Below, piece by piece: positions 34,550 through 41,054 of a DNA stretch of 64,000 bases. Under the pieces are notes generated by a model. It saw only the letters and a list, made by a program, of their open reading frames with translations. It did not search any database and was not told where the DNA came from. The first letter of the stretch is position 1. Every line of letters begins with the position of its first letter. The position numbers and the translations under genes were made by a program. The DNA comes from Pseudomonas kribbensis (GTDB lineage: Bacteria > Pseudomonadota > Gammaproteobacteria > Pseudomonadales > Pseudomonadaceae), in the NCBI RefSeq assembly GCF_003352185.1, contig NZ_CP029608.1:2356001-2420000 (forward strand), written 5' to 3'.

Positions 34550-34648
34550 ATGAAGCTTTTGTTGCGTACGTTGAGCCTCGTATGGAGATTGTTGAAAGCG
34601 TTTCGCTTTTACGAGTTCCTGCGAGACCACTTTGACGACCTGAAGTAG
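34550..34648 (+). CDS. 32-residue basic/hydrophobic small protein
   Basis: The ORF begins MKLLLRTLSLVWRLLK, continues AFRFYEFL and ends RDHFDDLK, then TAG. GGAGG at 34536-34540 is nine bases upstream of the ATG and a strong terminator follows 18 bp after the stop, so the unit has all signals of a real gene. The N-terminal 20 residues form a Leu/Arg/Trp amphipathic helix likely to lie on or in a membrane; the end is acidic. It has no cysteine. Possible roles include a small membrane regulator, a toxin-like peptide or a leader peptide. Not recognised from any family. Confidence 0.6.
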   Translation: MKLLLRTLSLVWRLLKAFRFYEFLRDHFDDLK

Positions 34649-34666
34649 CGGTCGTTGATGTGGGGA

Positions 34667-34706
34667 AAAGCCCGTGTCAGTTTTGGCTGATGCGGGCTTT
34701 TTTTTG
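34667..34706 (+). terminator. terminator of the 32-codon ORF
   Basis: AAAAGCCCG (34666-34674) and GCGGGCTTT flank the inner pair TCAG/CTGA around a TTTTGG loop, followed by eight T. Confidence 0.88.
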
Positions 34707-35040
34707 GTTTCTCTAATCTGTCAAAAATAATAATTCAATCAGCTGATTCTCTTGCGAAGGTAGGCAATTTCGTCGGCATCTGTAGGTGTCATCCGGAAGC
34801 TCTGAACTCTTCGGCCTGTCAGGAACCGGGGCGAGCTTCGAACGTCGCCTGTTCGGTAGTAGGCATGCCGTTCAGGAAGAGGGCAGCGGCAGCGGCTCTG
34901 TATCCCATTGTGTACAGGCTCGTCGCCGATACAAAAACCGCCATTTCCCGCGCAGCGCCCACACAGCAGCGATACACCCTCCGGTTTAACTGGACCTCTC
35001 GGCCGCCACTGTCGGCGGCTCCTTTGCAGAGGTCTTGCCC
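34707..35040. other. gene-free stretch upstream of the MNIO gene
   Basis: No supported gene. An AT-rich tract (34717-34741) and a perfect palindrome AATCAGCTGATT (34737-34748) lie just after the terminator and could be promoter or operator DNA for the MNIO operon. A search by eye for a short Cys-rich, signal-peptide-bearing ORF of the BufA (DUF2282) type found none. Confidence 0.45.
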
Positions 35041-35880
35041 ATGCAGATTCCCCACCCCACCTTACAGGCCAGCGTCGGGCTTGGCCTGCGTCGCGGCCTG
35101 ATGAAAGATCTTCAAGCCGCCCGCACCGGCGATTTCGACTTTCTCGAAGTTGCCCCGGAAAACTGGATCGGCGTCGGCGGCGTTCACGGCGCCGCGTTGC
35201 GCGAACTGGCCGAGCGTTATCCGCTGTCGTGCCATGGCCTGTCGTTGTCGCTCGGCGGGTCGGCGCCGCTGGACGTCGATTTCCTTCGGGAAGTCCGGGT
35301 GTTTCTCGATCATTACAACGTGCCGCTGTACAGCGAGCACCTGAGCTATTGCAGCGACGACGGTCACCTTTATGACCTGCTGCCGCTGCCATTCACCGAA
35401 GAGGCGGTGCACCACGTTGCCGCGCGGATCCGTCAGGCCCAGGACATTCTTGGCCGGCGCCTGGCAGTGGAAAACGTTTCCTATTACGCCGCCCCTCGGC
35501 AGGACATGGACGAGGTCACCTTCACCAACGCGGTATTGCGCGAGGCCGATTGCGACCTGCTGCTGGACGTCAACAACGTCTACGTCAACTCGATCAACCA
35601 CGGCTTCGACCCGCAGACGTTTCTGGCCGGGATCGAACCGGGCCGGGTGGTCGGGATGCATGTCGCCGGGCATTTCGACGAGTCCGACACGCTGAAGATC
35701 GATACCCACGGCGCTTCGGTGAAACCGGTGGTCTGGTCGCTGCTGGCAGAGGCCTACGCACGCTTTGGTGCGCAGCCGACGCTGCTCGAACGTGACTTCA
35801 ACTTCCCGGCGTTCTCCGAACTGGTGGCCGAGTTGCAGACCATTCGCCGCTTGCAGAACCAGGGAGGCCAGCGTGGATAA
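35041..35880 (+). CDS. MNIO family (DUF692) multinuclear iron oxidase, RiPP maturase-like
   Basis: This 279-residue TIM-barrel protein is of the DUF692/MNIO family. These enzymes use two or three iron atoms to modify a peptide precursor (for example Cys-rich bufferins or Asp-ending peptides). Predicted metal ligands are visible: His65 (CHGLSLS), Glu99/His100 (YSEHLSY), Glu144 (AVENVS), Asp176/Asn178 (LLDVNN), His207 and His211 (MHVAGHFD), Asp221/His223 (DTHG) and Glu250 (LERDFNFP). ATG at 35041 follows AGAGG; a TTG six bases upstream is rejected. The stop overlaps the next start by 8 bp. The usual precursor gene was not found upstream. Confidence 0.92.
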   Translation: MQIPHPTLQASVGLGLRRGLMKDLQAARTGDFDFLEVAPENWIGVGGVHGAALRELAERYPLSCHGLSLSLGGSAPLDVDFLREVRVFLDHYNVPLYSEHLSYCSDDGHLYDLLPLPFTEEAVHHVAARIRQAQDILGRRLAVENVSYYAAPRQDMDEVTFTNAVLREADCDLLLDVNNVYVNSINHGFDPQTFLAGIEPGRVVGMHVAGHFDESDTLKIDTHGASVKPVVWSLLAEAYARFGAQPTLLERDFNFPAFSELVAELQTIRRLQNQGGQRG

Positions 35881-36622
35881 CCTTGAGCAGCAACAACGGG
35901 CCCTGACGCGCTACCTGCGCGATCCCGAGAACCAGATGCCACCGACCGACATGAACGCGGCACGGGTCAACGTCTATCGCGATCTGGTGTTCAACAATGT
36001 CTCGCAACTGTTGGGCGGGACCTTTCCGGTGCTGATCCGGATCATCGGCCAGGAGCGCTGGCGCACATTGATTCGCGGCTTTCTGCGGGACTACCGCGCG
36101 CAGACGCCGAAATTCGGTGAGATCGCCGAAGAGTTCGTCGGTTACCTCGCCTCGGAGCCCGCCGTGTTGAGCACGGGAGAGTGGCCGGCGTTTCTGGTGG
36201 AACTGGCGCATTACGAGTGGGTGGAGATGGTGTTGCAGCAGTCCGATGCCGATCCGCTGCCGGCAAGTGATCCCGCGTTGTTGCTGGAGCGGCCATTGCA
36301 GGTTTCGGCGCTGGCGTGGCCATTGGCGTATGCGTGGCCGGTGCAGATCCTCAGCCCTGAATATCAGCCGTCAACGCCACCCGCCCAGGCAACCCTGTTG
36401 CTGGTGCGGCGTGCGGCGGATTTCAGTGTGAAGTTTTCCGAGCTGAGTCCGTTGGCGTGGCGGTTGCTGCAGCGGGTTGGGGAGTTTCCGTTGCTGAGCG
36501 GTCGTGAGCAACTGGAGGGGCTGGCGATGGAGGCGGGTTTGCCGGGAACTGCGTCCTTCATGGACAGCGGACTGGCGTTGTTGCAGCAGATGCATGAGGA
36601 CGGTGTGATCGGAATCAATTGA
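35873..36622 (+). CDS. DUF2063 partner protein of the MNIO enzyme (BufC-like)
   Basis: This 249-residue protein starts GTG at 35873 ([15 protein letters not shown]) with AGGGAGG just upstream, inside the end of the MNIO gene. The N-terminal half ([41 protein letters not shown]) matches DUF2063, found next to nearly all bacterial MNIO enzymes. There it helps bind the precursor peptide leader. The C-terminal half resembles a winged or RRE-like alpha/beta domain. Translational coupling implies a complex with the MNIO protein. No DoxX or precursor gene follows; an IS element does. Confidence 0.9.
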   Translation: MDNLEQQQRALTRYLRDPENQMPPTDMNAARVNVYRDLVFNNVSQLLGGTFPVLIRIIGQERWRTLIRGFLRDYRAQTPKFGEIAEEFVGYLASEPAVLSTGEWPAFLVELAHYEWVEMVLQQSDADPLPASDPALLLERPLQVSALAWPLAYAWPVQILSPEYQPSTPPAQATLLLVRRAADFSVKFSELSPLAWRLLQRVGEFPLLSGREQLEGLAMEAGLPGTASFMDSGLALLQQMHEDGVIGIN

Positions 36623-36631
36623 TCCCACCAA

Positions 36632-36670
36632 CAAAAAAAGACCCGGGGAACACGATGGTTCCCCGGGTCT
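36632..36670. terminator. MNIO-operon terminator hairpin, interrupted at its 3' foot by the IS element
   Basis: An A-run followed by AGACCCGGGGAAC (36639-36651) and GTTCCCCGGGTCT (36658-36670) gives a 13-bp perfect stem. The expected T-tract on the plus side is missing here; TTTTGTTTG occurs instead right after the IS right end (38023-38031). On the minus strand the A-run supplies a T-tract, so the hairpin also could end transcription coming from the histidine kinase operon. Confidence 0.8.
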
Positions 36671-36676
36671 AATGAG

Positions 36677-36686
36677 ATGGTCAGCC
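36677..36686 (+). repeat. left sub-terminal inverted repeat of the IS
   Basis: ATGGTCAGCC, the exact reverse complement of 38010-38019. Confidence 0.8.
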
Positions 36687-36690
36687 TGAC

Positions 36691-36730
36691 CGAGAAGCCC
36701 TGCAGGTTTACGCTTGCAGGGCTTTTCTCG
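36691..36730 (+). terminator. hairpin in the IS left end
   Basis: CGAGAA-GCCCTGCA (36691-36704) pairs with TGCAGGGC-TTTTCTCG (36715-36730). It precedes the transposase gene and may block read-through from outside or limit transposase expression. Confidence 0.55.
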
Positions 36731-36750
36731 TTTTCGGCGGAGGATCTCTC

Positions 36751-37773
36751 ATGAACACGATGACGCTTCTCGGTATCGACATTGGCAAACACAGTTTCCA
36801 CCTGCATGGCCAGGATGCCAAAGGTCATCAGGTACTGCGCAAGAAAACCAATCGTGGCCAATTGCTCAGCACCTTGGCCCAGCTACCGGCCTGCACGGTG
36901 GTGATGGAGTCATGCGGCGGCGCTCACTGGCTTGCTCGACAGATCGGCACTTTGGGCCACGAGGTGAAGCTGATCGCCCCGCAGTACGTCAAACCGTTCG
37001 TCAAAGGCAACAAAAACGACTTCATTGATGCCGAAGCGATTTGCGAGGCGGCAAGCCGCCCCGCGATGCGCTTCTGCTCGATCAAAACCGCAGAGCAACA
37101 AACGCTTTCAGCGCTGCATCGTGTCCGAGATTCCCTGATTGGCCATCGCACCGTCGCGATCAACCAGATTCATGGGTTTCTGCTGGAGTTCGGGATCAGC
37201 CTGCCTATTGGAACCGCTGCGCTGCATCATGTGCCGATGTTGCTCGACAACCCGCAACACTCGGTGCCGTTGCGCCTCAAGGGTTTGGTGATGCGTCTCT
37301 ACCGGCAGATTCAGCAACTGGACCAAGAGATCAAGGACATCGAGTCCGACCTCAAGCAACAGTTGAAAGAGGACGACGCCGGAAGCCGTTTGCAGAGCAT
37401 CCCTGGCATCGGCCCGATCACTGCCAGCGCCTTGCTGGCAGATATAGGGGATGTCTCGAACTATCGCAGCGCACGTGATTTCTCGGCTTCGTTGGGGTTG
37501 GTACCGAAACAGCATTCAACCGGCGGAAAGACAGTGCTGCTGGGGATCACAAAACGCGGCGACAAGCACATACGCCGGCTGCTGGTGCAGGGCGCACGAG
37601 CCATCATGCAGCATATCGACGGTAGGGATGATGCGTTGGGGCCTTGGGTTCGAGAGCTGCTGACGCGTCGGCACTCCAATATCGTCGCCTGCGCGCTGGC
37701 GAACAAACTGGCACGAATCGTGTGGGCGGTACTGGCGAAAGGCGGCCAGTACGACCCACATCCGAACGCTTGA
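36751..37773 (+). CDS. IS110-family (IS1111 group) transposase
   Basis: This is a 340-residue recombinase with an N-terminal RuvC-like DEDD domain: Asp10 (GIDIGKHSF), Glu53 (VMESCGG), Asp90 and Asp93 (GNKNDFIDAEA). A coiled-coil spacer (about 178-210) and a C-terminal Tnp/IS116 domain follow (SIPGIGPITASALLADIG; LGLVPKQHSTGGK, candidate nucleophilic Ser in STGGK). These enzymes are now known to be guided by a bridge RNA from the element's own non-coding end. GGAGG precedes the ATG. The reading frame is complete, so the element may be active. Confidence 0.94.
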   Translation: MNTMTLLGIDIGKHSFHLHGQDAKGHQVLRKKTNRGQLLSTLAQLPACTVVMESCGGAHWLARQIGTLGHEVKLIAPQYVKPFVKGNKNDFIDAEAICEAASRPAMRFCSIKTAEQQTLSALHRVRDSLIGHRTVAINQIHGFLLEFGISLPIGTAALHHVPMLLDNPQHSVPLRLKGLVMRLYRQIQQLDQEIKDIESDLKQQLKEDDAGSRLQSIPGIGPITASALLADIGDVSNYRSARDFSASLGLVPKQHSTGGKTVLLGITKRGDKHIRRLLVQGARAIMQHIDGRDDALGPWVRELLTRRHSNIVACALANKLARIVWAVLAKGGQYDPHPNA

Positions 37774-38009
37774 ACGTACAGCTTTAACACCGGCTTTTGC
37801 GACGTCACTGACTGATGACAGTAAACGGCAAACGGCCCGACTGAAAACCTGGCAACAAAATCAGCTTCAGAAGCTGAGGGTTTTTTCAGGACAATCGGGA
37901 GCGGCTACTCATCGAGGGTCGAGCGTTGTGGCGCAACGCTCACAATGAGCCCGGATACATTAGCGCAAGCCAGCTTTACCGAAAACAGCCCATGAGGTTG
38001 CAGGAGATG
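37774..38009 (+). ncRNA. candidate bridge RNA region of the IS1111-group element
   Basis: About 236 non-coding bp follow the transposase, as in the IS1111 group where the bridge RNA is encoded in the right end. Hairpins visible include TCAGCTTC-A-GAAGCTGA followed by GGGTTTTTT (near 37860) and GAGCGTTG-TGGCG-CAACGCTC (37921-37941). Which loops would carry the target and donor guides was not solved. The assignment rests on the family rule plus the structure-rich sequence. Confidence 0.5.
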
Positions 38010-38019
38010 GGCTGACCAT
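38010..38019 (-). repeat. right sub-terminal inverted repeat of the IS
   Basis: GGCTGACCAT, the exact reverse complement of 36677-36686. Confidence 0.8.
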
Positions 38020-38033
38020 ACATTTTGTTTGTC

Positions 38034-39341
38034 TCAGGCCTGAAGCGGCAGCTTCAGTTCAGCGCACAATCCGCCACCTTCACGGTTGCTCAAATTCAGC
38101 GAACCACCCAGCGCCATCGCCAGCTGCTGGGCAATCGCCAGACCGAGGCCGGTGCCGCCGGTGCTGCGGTTGCGCGAGTTTTCCACGCGATAGAACGGCT
38201 CCATTACCTGTGCCAGTTCCTCTTCGGCGATGCCCGGTCCGCGATCCATCACCTTGATCGAAAGGCCGGTCTTGTCCCGTTGAATCAACAGCTCGGCAGC
38301 GCCGGCAAACTTCAGCGCATTGTCGGTCAGGTTGACCAGCACCCGGCGCAAGGCATGGGGGCGGGTGTCGATGACCGCCTCGCTCTTGCCGCTCAACTGC
38401 ACCTCTTTGCCCATGTCCTGGTAGTCGAAGACCAGGCTGTCGAGGAACGAATCGAGGTTGGTGCGCCGGCTTTCTTCGGTCGAACCGTGGATGCTGCGGG
38501 CATAGGCCACGCCTTCACGCACCAGATGCTCCATCTCGCCGAGGTCATTCCACAGTTTGTCCTTTTCCGCCGAATCGTCCATGAACTCCGCCCGCAGTTT
38601 CATCCGGGTGATCGGGGTTTGCAGGTCGTGGGAAATCGCTGCCAGCAACTGCATGCGTTCTTTCAGATACGCGGCGATCCGCGCCTGCATGGTGTTGAAC
38701 GCACGGGCGGCGTAGGCCACTTCGTTCGGGCCCTGTTCATCCAGATTGATCGGATGGGCGTTGGGATCAAGGGTTTCCACCGCATTGGCCAGGCGGGTGA
38801 GCGGACGGATGGCGATGCGCACCGCCAGCCAGGTGCAGGCAATCATCAACGCCAGTTGCCCGAGCAGCACCACCGGCAGCCAAGGCGACAGCGGCACCAT
38901 TGACGGTCGCACGTCAATGGTCACCGGGCTGCCGTCGCTCAGGCGCAGGTGGCCCTGAAAGTGTTTTTTCGGCCCCGGAATGTCGGTGAAAGTCAGCGGA
39001 TAGGCTTCGCCGATGGCGTCGGTGATCGAGGTGACCGCGATCGGTACTTCGCCGGCACCGATCGGTGTACCCGGTTCGCCCTCGCTGAGCAGGTAACCGT
39101 AGTTGGGCCGGGCCAGACGTTCGAGCCACATCGGACGCTCGTCGGCCGGCAGTCGGTCGAGGATCGCAATCGAGGTCGAAACGTCGGTTTCCAGGTTGCC
39201 GAGCATGGTGTTCTTCGCGCTTTCGTAGCGCTCGTAATACTGCGCGCCGAACGACAGGGCTTGAGCCAGGATCAGGCCGATCAGAAAAATCAGCGACAAC
39301 CGCGAGGCGAGGGTGCGCGGCCAGTGCAGCGCAACCTTCAT
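38034..39341 (-). CDS. EnvZ-type membrane sensor histidine kinase
   Basis: This 435-residue sensor kinase has TM1 (13-34), a periplasmic domain (about 35-153), TM2 (155-175), HAMP (about 176-228), phospho-acceptor His238 in LAAISHDLQTPITRMK, and a HATPase domain with NLTDNALKFA and GTGLGL. The periplasmic domain contains no cysteine. The start overlaps the response regulator stop by 4 bp. By position beside a DsbD-like gene it recalls P. aeruginosa PA2480 (DsbS, copper-responsive), but the lack of periplasmic Cys argues for a different sensing mode. The stop lies 12 bp from the IS right end. Confidence 0.92.
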   Translation of the reverse strand: MKVALHWPRTLASRLSLIFLIGLILAQALSFGAQYYERYESAKNTMLGNLETDVSTSIAILDRLPADERPMWLERLARPNYGYLLSEGEPGTPIGAGEVPIAVTSITDAIGEAYPLTFTDIPGPKKHFQGHLRLSDGSPVTIDVRPSMVPLSPWLPVVLLGQLALMIACTWLAVRIAIRPLTRLANAVETLDPNAHPINLDEQGPNEVAYAARAFNTMQARIAAYLKERMQLLAAISHDLQTPITRMKLRAEFMDDSAEKDKLWNDLGEMEHLVREGVAYARSIHGSTEESRRTNLDSFLDSLVFDYQDMGKEVQLSGKSEAVIDTRPHALRRVLVNLTDNALKFAGAAELLIQRDKTGLSIKVMDRGPGIAEEELAQVMEPFYRVENSRNRSTGGTGLGLAIAQQLAMALGGSLNLSNREGGGLCAELKLPLQA

Positions 39342-40078
39342 GCCGGGGCTCCGAGGATTTCCACCGGCAGCGAGAACACATAACCCTCGCTGCGCACGGT
39401 CTTGATGTAGGCCGGTTCGCGGGCGTCGTCGAGCAGACGCTGGCGCAGACGACTGACCAGCAGGTCGATGGAGCGGTCGAACAGATCGGCGTCACGGCCC
39501 TGGGTCAGGTTGAGCAGTTGATCGCGGCTCAGTACTCGCTGTGGATGATCGAGGAACACTCGCAGCAAGCGGTACTCCGCGCCGCTCAAGGCAACCATGG
39601 TGCCGTCGGTGTCCAGCAGATGCCGGGCCGAGGTGTCGAGCTGCCAGCGACCGAAGGCCAGCAAGCGGCCGCTTTCGGTGACCACCAGATTGGGCGGCAG
39701 CATGCGCGTGCGGCGCAGCACGGCATTGATTCGCGCCAGCAGCTCGCGGGCGGCGAAAGGTTTGGTCAGGTAGTCGTCGGCGCCCATTTCCAGGCCGATG
39801 ATGCGGTCGGTCTCATCATTGCGTGCGGTGAGCATCAAGACCGGCGTGGCCTTGTGTTTGCCGGCGCGCAATTCGCGGCACAGCAGCAGGCCGTCATCGC
39901 CGGGCATCATGATGTCGAGCACGATCAGGTCGACGGTATTGGCTTCCAGAAAACTGCGCATCTGCCGGCCATCGGCGACCACCGTGGTGCGCAGGCCGTT
40001 CTTTTTCAGGTAATTGCCAACCAGTTCGCGAATCTCGCGGTCGTCATCGACGATGAGAATGTGATCGACATGATCCAT
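39338..40078 (-). CDS. OmpR-family response regulator
   Basis: This is a 246-residue regulator with a receiver domain (acidic pocket ILIVDDDREIRE, phospho-acceptor Asp55 in LIVLDIMMPGDDG, Lys in DDYLTKPF) and a C-terminal winged helix (GAEYRLLRVFLDHPQRVLSRDQ to YIKTVRSEGYVFSLPVE). The start at 40076-40078 has AGAGG upstream. It is the first gene of a two-gene unit and is divergent from the DUF2790/repeat/CcdA-TlpA operon, which it very likely controls through direct repeats in the shared promoter. Confidence 0.93.
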   Translation of the reverse strand: MDHVDHILIVDDDREIRELVGNYLKKNGLRTTVVADGRQMRSFLEANTVDLIVLDIMMPGDDGLLLCRELRAGKHKATPVLMLTARNDETDRIIGLEMGADDYLTKPFAARELLARINAVLRRTRMLPPNLVVTESGRLLAFGRWQLDTSARHLLDTDGTMVALSGAEYRLLRVFLDHPQRVLSRDQLLNLTQGRDADLFDRSIDLLVSRLRQRLLDDAREPAYIKTVRSEGYVFSLPVEILGAPA

Positions 40079-40150
40079 GGAGCCAAACCTCTATCAAGTG
40101 GGGGAATGTCTCGCAGTCTATAGAGCCCGCGCGGGCTCGCCTGCCTGCCT

Positions 40151-40167
40151 TTGTATTGCAGTGTATC
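40151..40167 (+). promoter_or_regulatory. response-regulator binding site, copy 1
   Basis: TTGTATTGCAGTGTATC contains GTAT direct half sites 10 bp apart, the layout bound by OmpR/PhoB-type dimers. It matches copy 2 at 15 of 17 positions. Confidence 0.55.
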
Positions 40168-40218
40168 TGCCGCAACGACGGATACATGTGGACGCAAAAT
40201 CAGGATTTTTTCAGGGTT

Positions 40219-40235
40219 TTGTATCGCTGTGTATC
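40219..40235 (+). promoter_or_regulatory. response-regulator binding site, copy 2
   Basis: TTGTATCGCTGTGTATC lies 68 bp after copy 1, again with GTAT half sites 10 bp apart. It is about 150 bp upstream of the DUF2790 start. Confidence 0.55.
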
Positions 40236-40386
40236 CCCCGGCGGGCGAGATACGTAGCGATTTATACCGGCCGTTTTCCGACACAGACGGGATACCTCGC
40301 GAGCTTTAAATGAGCTCCATCGAGGCACACCACAGCGCCTCGGCTCAAACAACCGATCTACCCATTGAAGCCCTGAGGAAAACGCC

Positions 40387-40647
40387 ATGACCAACAAATC
40401 CGTAATCGCCGCTTGCCTGTTCGCTGCCCTGAACATCTGCACCCTGTCGGCCCGCGCCGAAGCTGTTGCCCCGCAAACCTACACCTACGGCACCCATCTG
40501 GATATCCAGAAAGTGATCTCGATGAAAGAAGACAAATCGATGACCTGCGGCATCGTCGACGCCCGCATGACCTACCTCGATTCTGCCGGTCAGACCCGCG
40601 TGCTCGACTACAGCAAATTCGCCGACGGCTGCGACAACCAGAACTGA
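40387..40647 (+). CDS. DUF2790 small exported protein
   Basis: This 86-residue protein has a Sec signal (1-24, LSARA-EA). The mature part has TYTYGTHLDIQKVISM, MTCGIVDARMTYLDSAGQ and DYSKFADGCDNQN, the DUF2790 family pattern seen mostly in Pseudomonas. Two cysteines (one in MTCGIV, one in DGCDN) could form a disulfide or bind metal. GAGGA precedes the ATG. It is the first gene of a unit with the 14-residue-repeat protein and the CcdA-TlpA fusion, facing the two-component system. DUF2790 genes are often found near copper or redox regulators; function unproven. Confidence 0.88.
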   Translation: MTNKSVIAACLFAALNICTLSARAEAVAPQTYTYGTHLDIQKVISMKEDKSMTCGIVDARMTYLDSAGQTRVLDYSKFADGCDNQN

Positions 40648-40679
40648 TCCGCCACTCACTGACTTAAAGGAAGATTGCC

Positions 40680-40976
40680 ATGAACAACGTATCGCGTTTC
40701 TTGACCGCCATTGCCTTCTCTTTTGCCGGTGTCGCGGCTCACGCCAACAGCGCCGTCGAGCAGAGCAGCTGCGCCGGCAGCACCTGCTTTCAACTGAGCC
40801 CGGTAGCCAAGCAGGGCAGCGATGCCTTGATCGCCGCCGACGGCGCCAGCCACACGCCGCAAGGGCAGATGGTCGCGGCAGACGGCTCCAGTCATACACC
40901 GCAAGGGCAGATGGTTGCCGAAAACGGCGCCAGCCGGACCCCGCAGAGCCAATGGCTGGACAGCCAGAACGCCTGA
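40680..40976 (+). CDS. small secreted protein with three 14-residue tandem repeats
   Basis: This 98-residue protein has a signal peptide (1-22, VAAHA-NS). The mature N-terminus has a Cys pair (SSCAGSTCFQLS), followed by three repeats: AADGASHTPQGQMV, AADGSSHTPQGQMV and AENGASRTPQSQWL. The first two repeats contain His, so a His/Met-containing metal-binding surface is possible. It lies 32 bp after the DUF2790 gene. No known family was recognised. Confidence 0.8.
   Translation: MNNVSRFLTAIAFSFAGVAAHANSAVEQSSCAGSTCFQLSPVAKQGSDALIAADGASHTPQGQMVAADGSSHTPQGQMVAENGASRTPQSQWLDSQNA
40833..40958 (+). repeat. three tandem 42-bp coding repeats
   Basis: Units at 40833-40874, 40875-40916 and 40917-40958 encode the 14-residue repeats. 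Units 1 and 2 are most alike; unit 3 has diverged. The in-frame 42-bp period allows copy-number change without frameshift. Confidence 0.85.
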
Positions 40977-40986
40977 GTCCCCGTGC

Positions 40987-41011
40987 GTGTCTGCCGGTGA
41001 ACGGCAGACAC
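40987..41011 (+). terminator. intra-operon hairpin before the CcdA-TlpA gene
   Basis: GTGTCTGCCG-GTGAA-CGGCAGACAC is a perfect 10-bp stem followed by CTCTTTTAT. The weak U-tract suggests partial termination or an mRNA-stability boundary between the small secreted proteins and the membrane protein. Confidence 0.6.
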
Positions 41012-41054
41012 CTCTTTTATCGGCAGACCGCCCATCCTTCAAGAGGTGAACCTC

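Larger units (their letters stand above)
36671..38022 (+). mobile_element. IS110-family insertion sequence, IS1111 group
   Basis: The element is about 1352 bp. Sub-terminal inverted repeats ATGGTCAGCC (36677-36686) and GGCTGACCAT (38010-38019) lie 6 bp and 3 bp from the proposed ends, the usual asymmetry of IS1111 elements. Removing 36671-38022 rejoins GGGTCT to TTTTGTTTG and restores a perfect terminator, which supports the boundaries within 1-2 bp. There are no target duplications, as expected. A strong hairpin (36691-36730) sits between the left end and the transposase. The element is intact: the transposase has no frameshift. Confidence 0.85.
40079..40386. other. divergent promoter region of the two-component system and DUF2790 operon
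   Basis: This 308-bp gap has no gene. It contains a perfect 16-bp palindrome GAGCCCGCGCGGGCTC (40123-40138), two 17-bp direct repeats (listed separately) and several more GTATC half sites in both orientations (near 40190, 40248, 40291). Confidence 0.6.

Noticed and set aside
34739..35392. 217-codon frame on the minus strand over the MNIO 5' region
   Set aside because: Overlaps a well-supported MNIO gene and has Arg/Ser-rich shadow composition.
38034..39341. naming the kinase DsbS
   Set aside because: Context is similar but the periplasmic domain lacks Cys, so the functional name was not applied.
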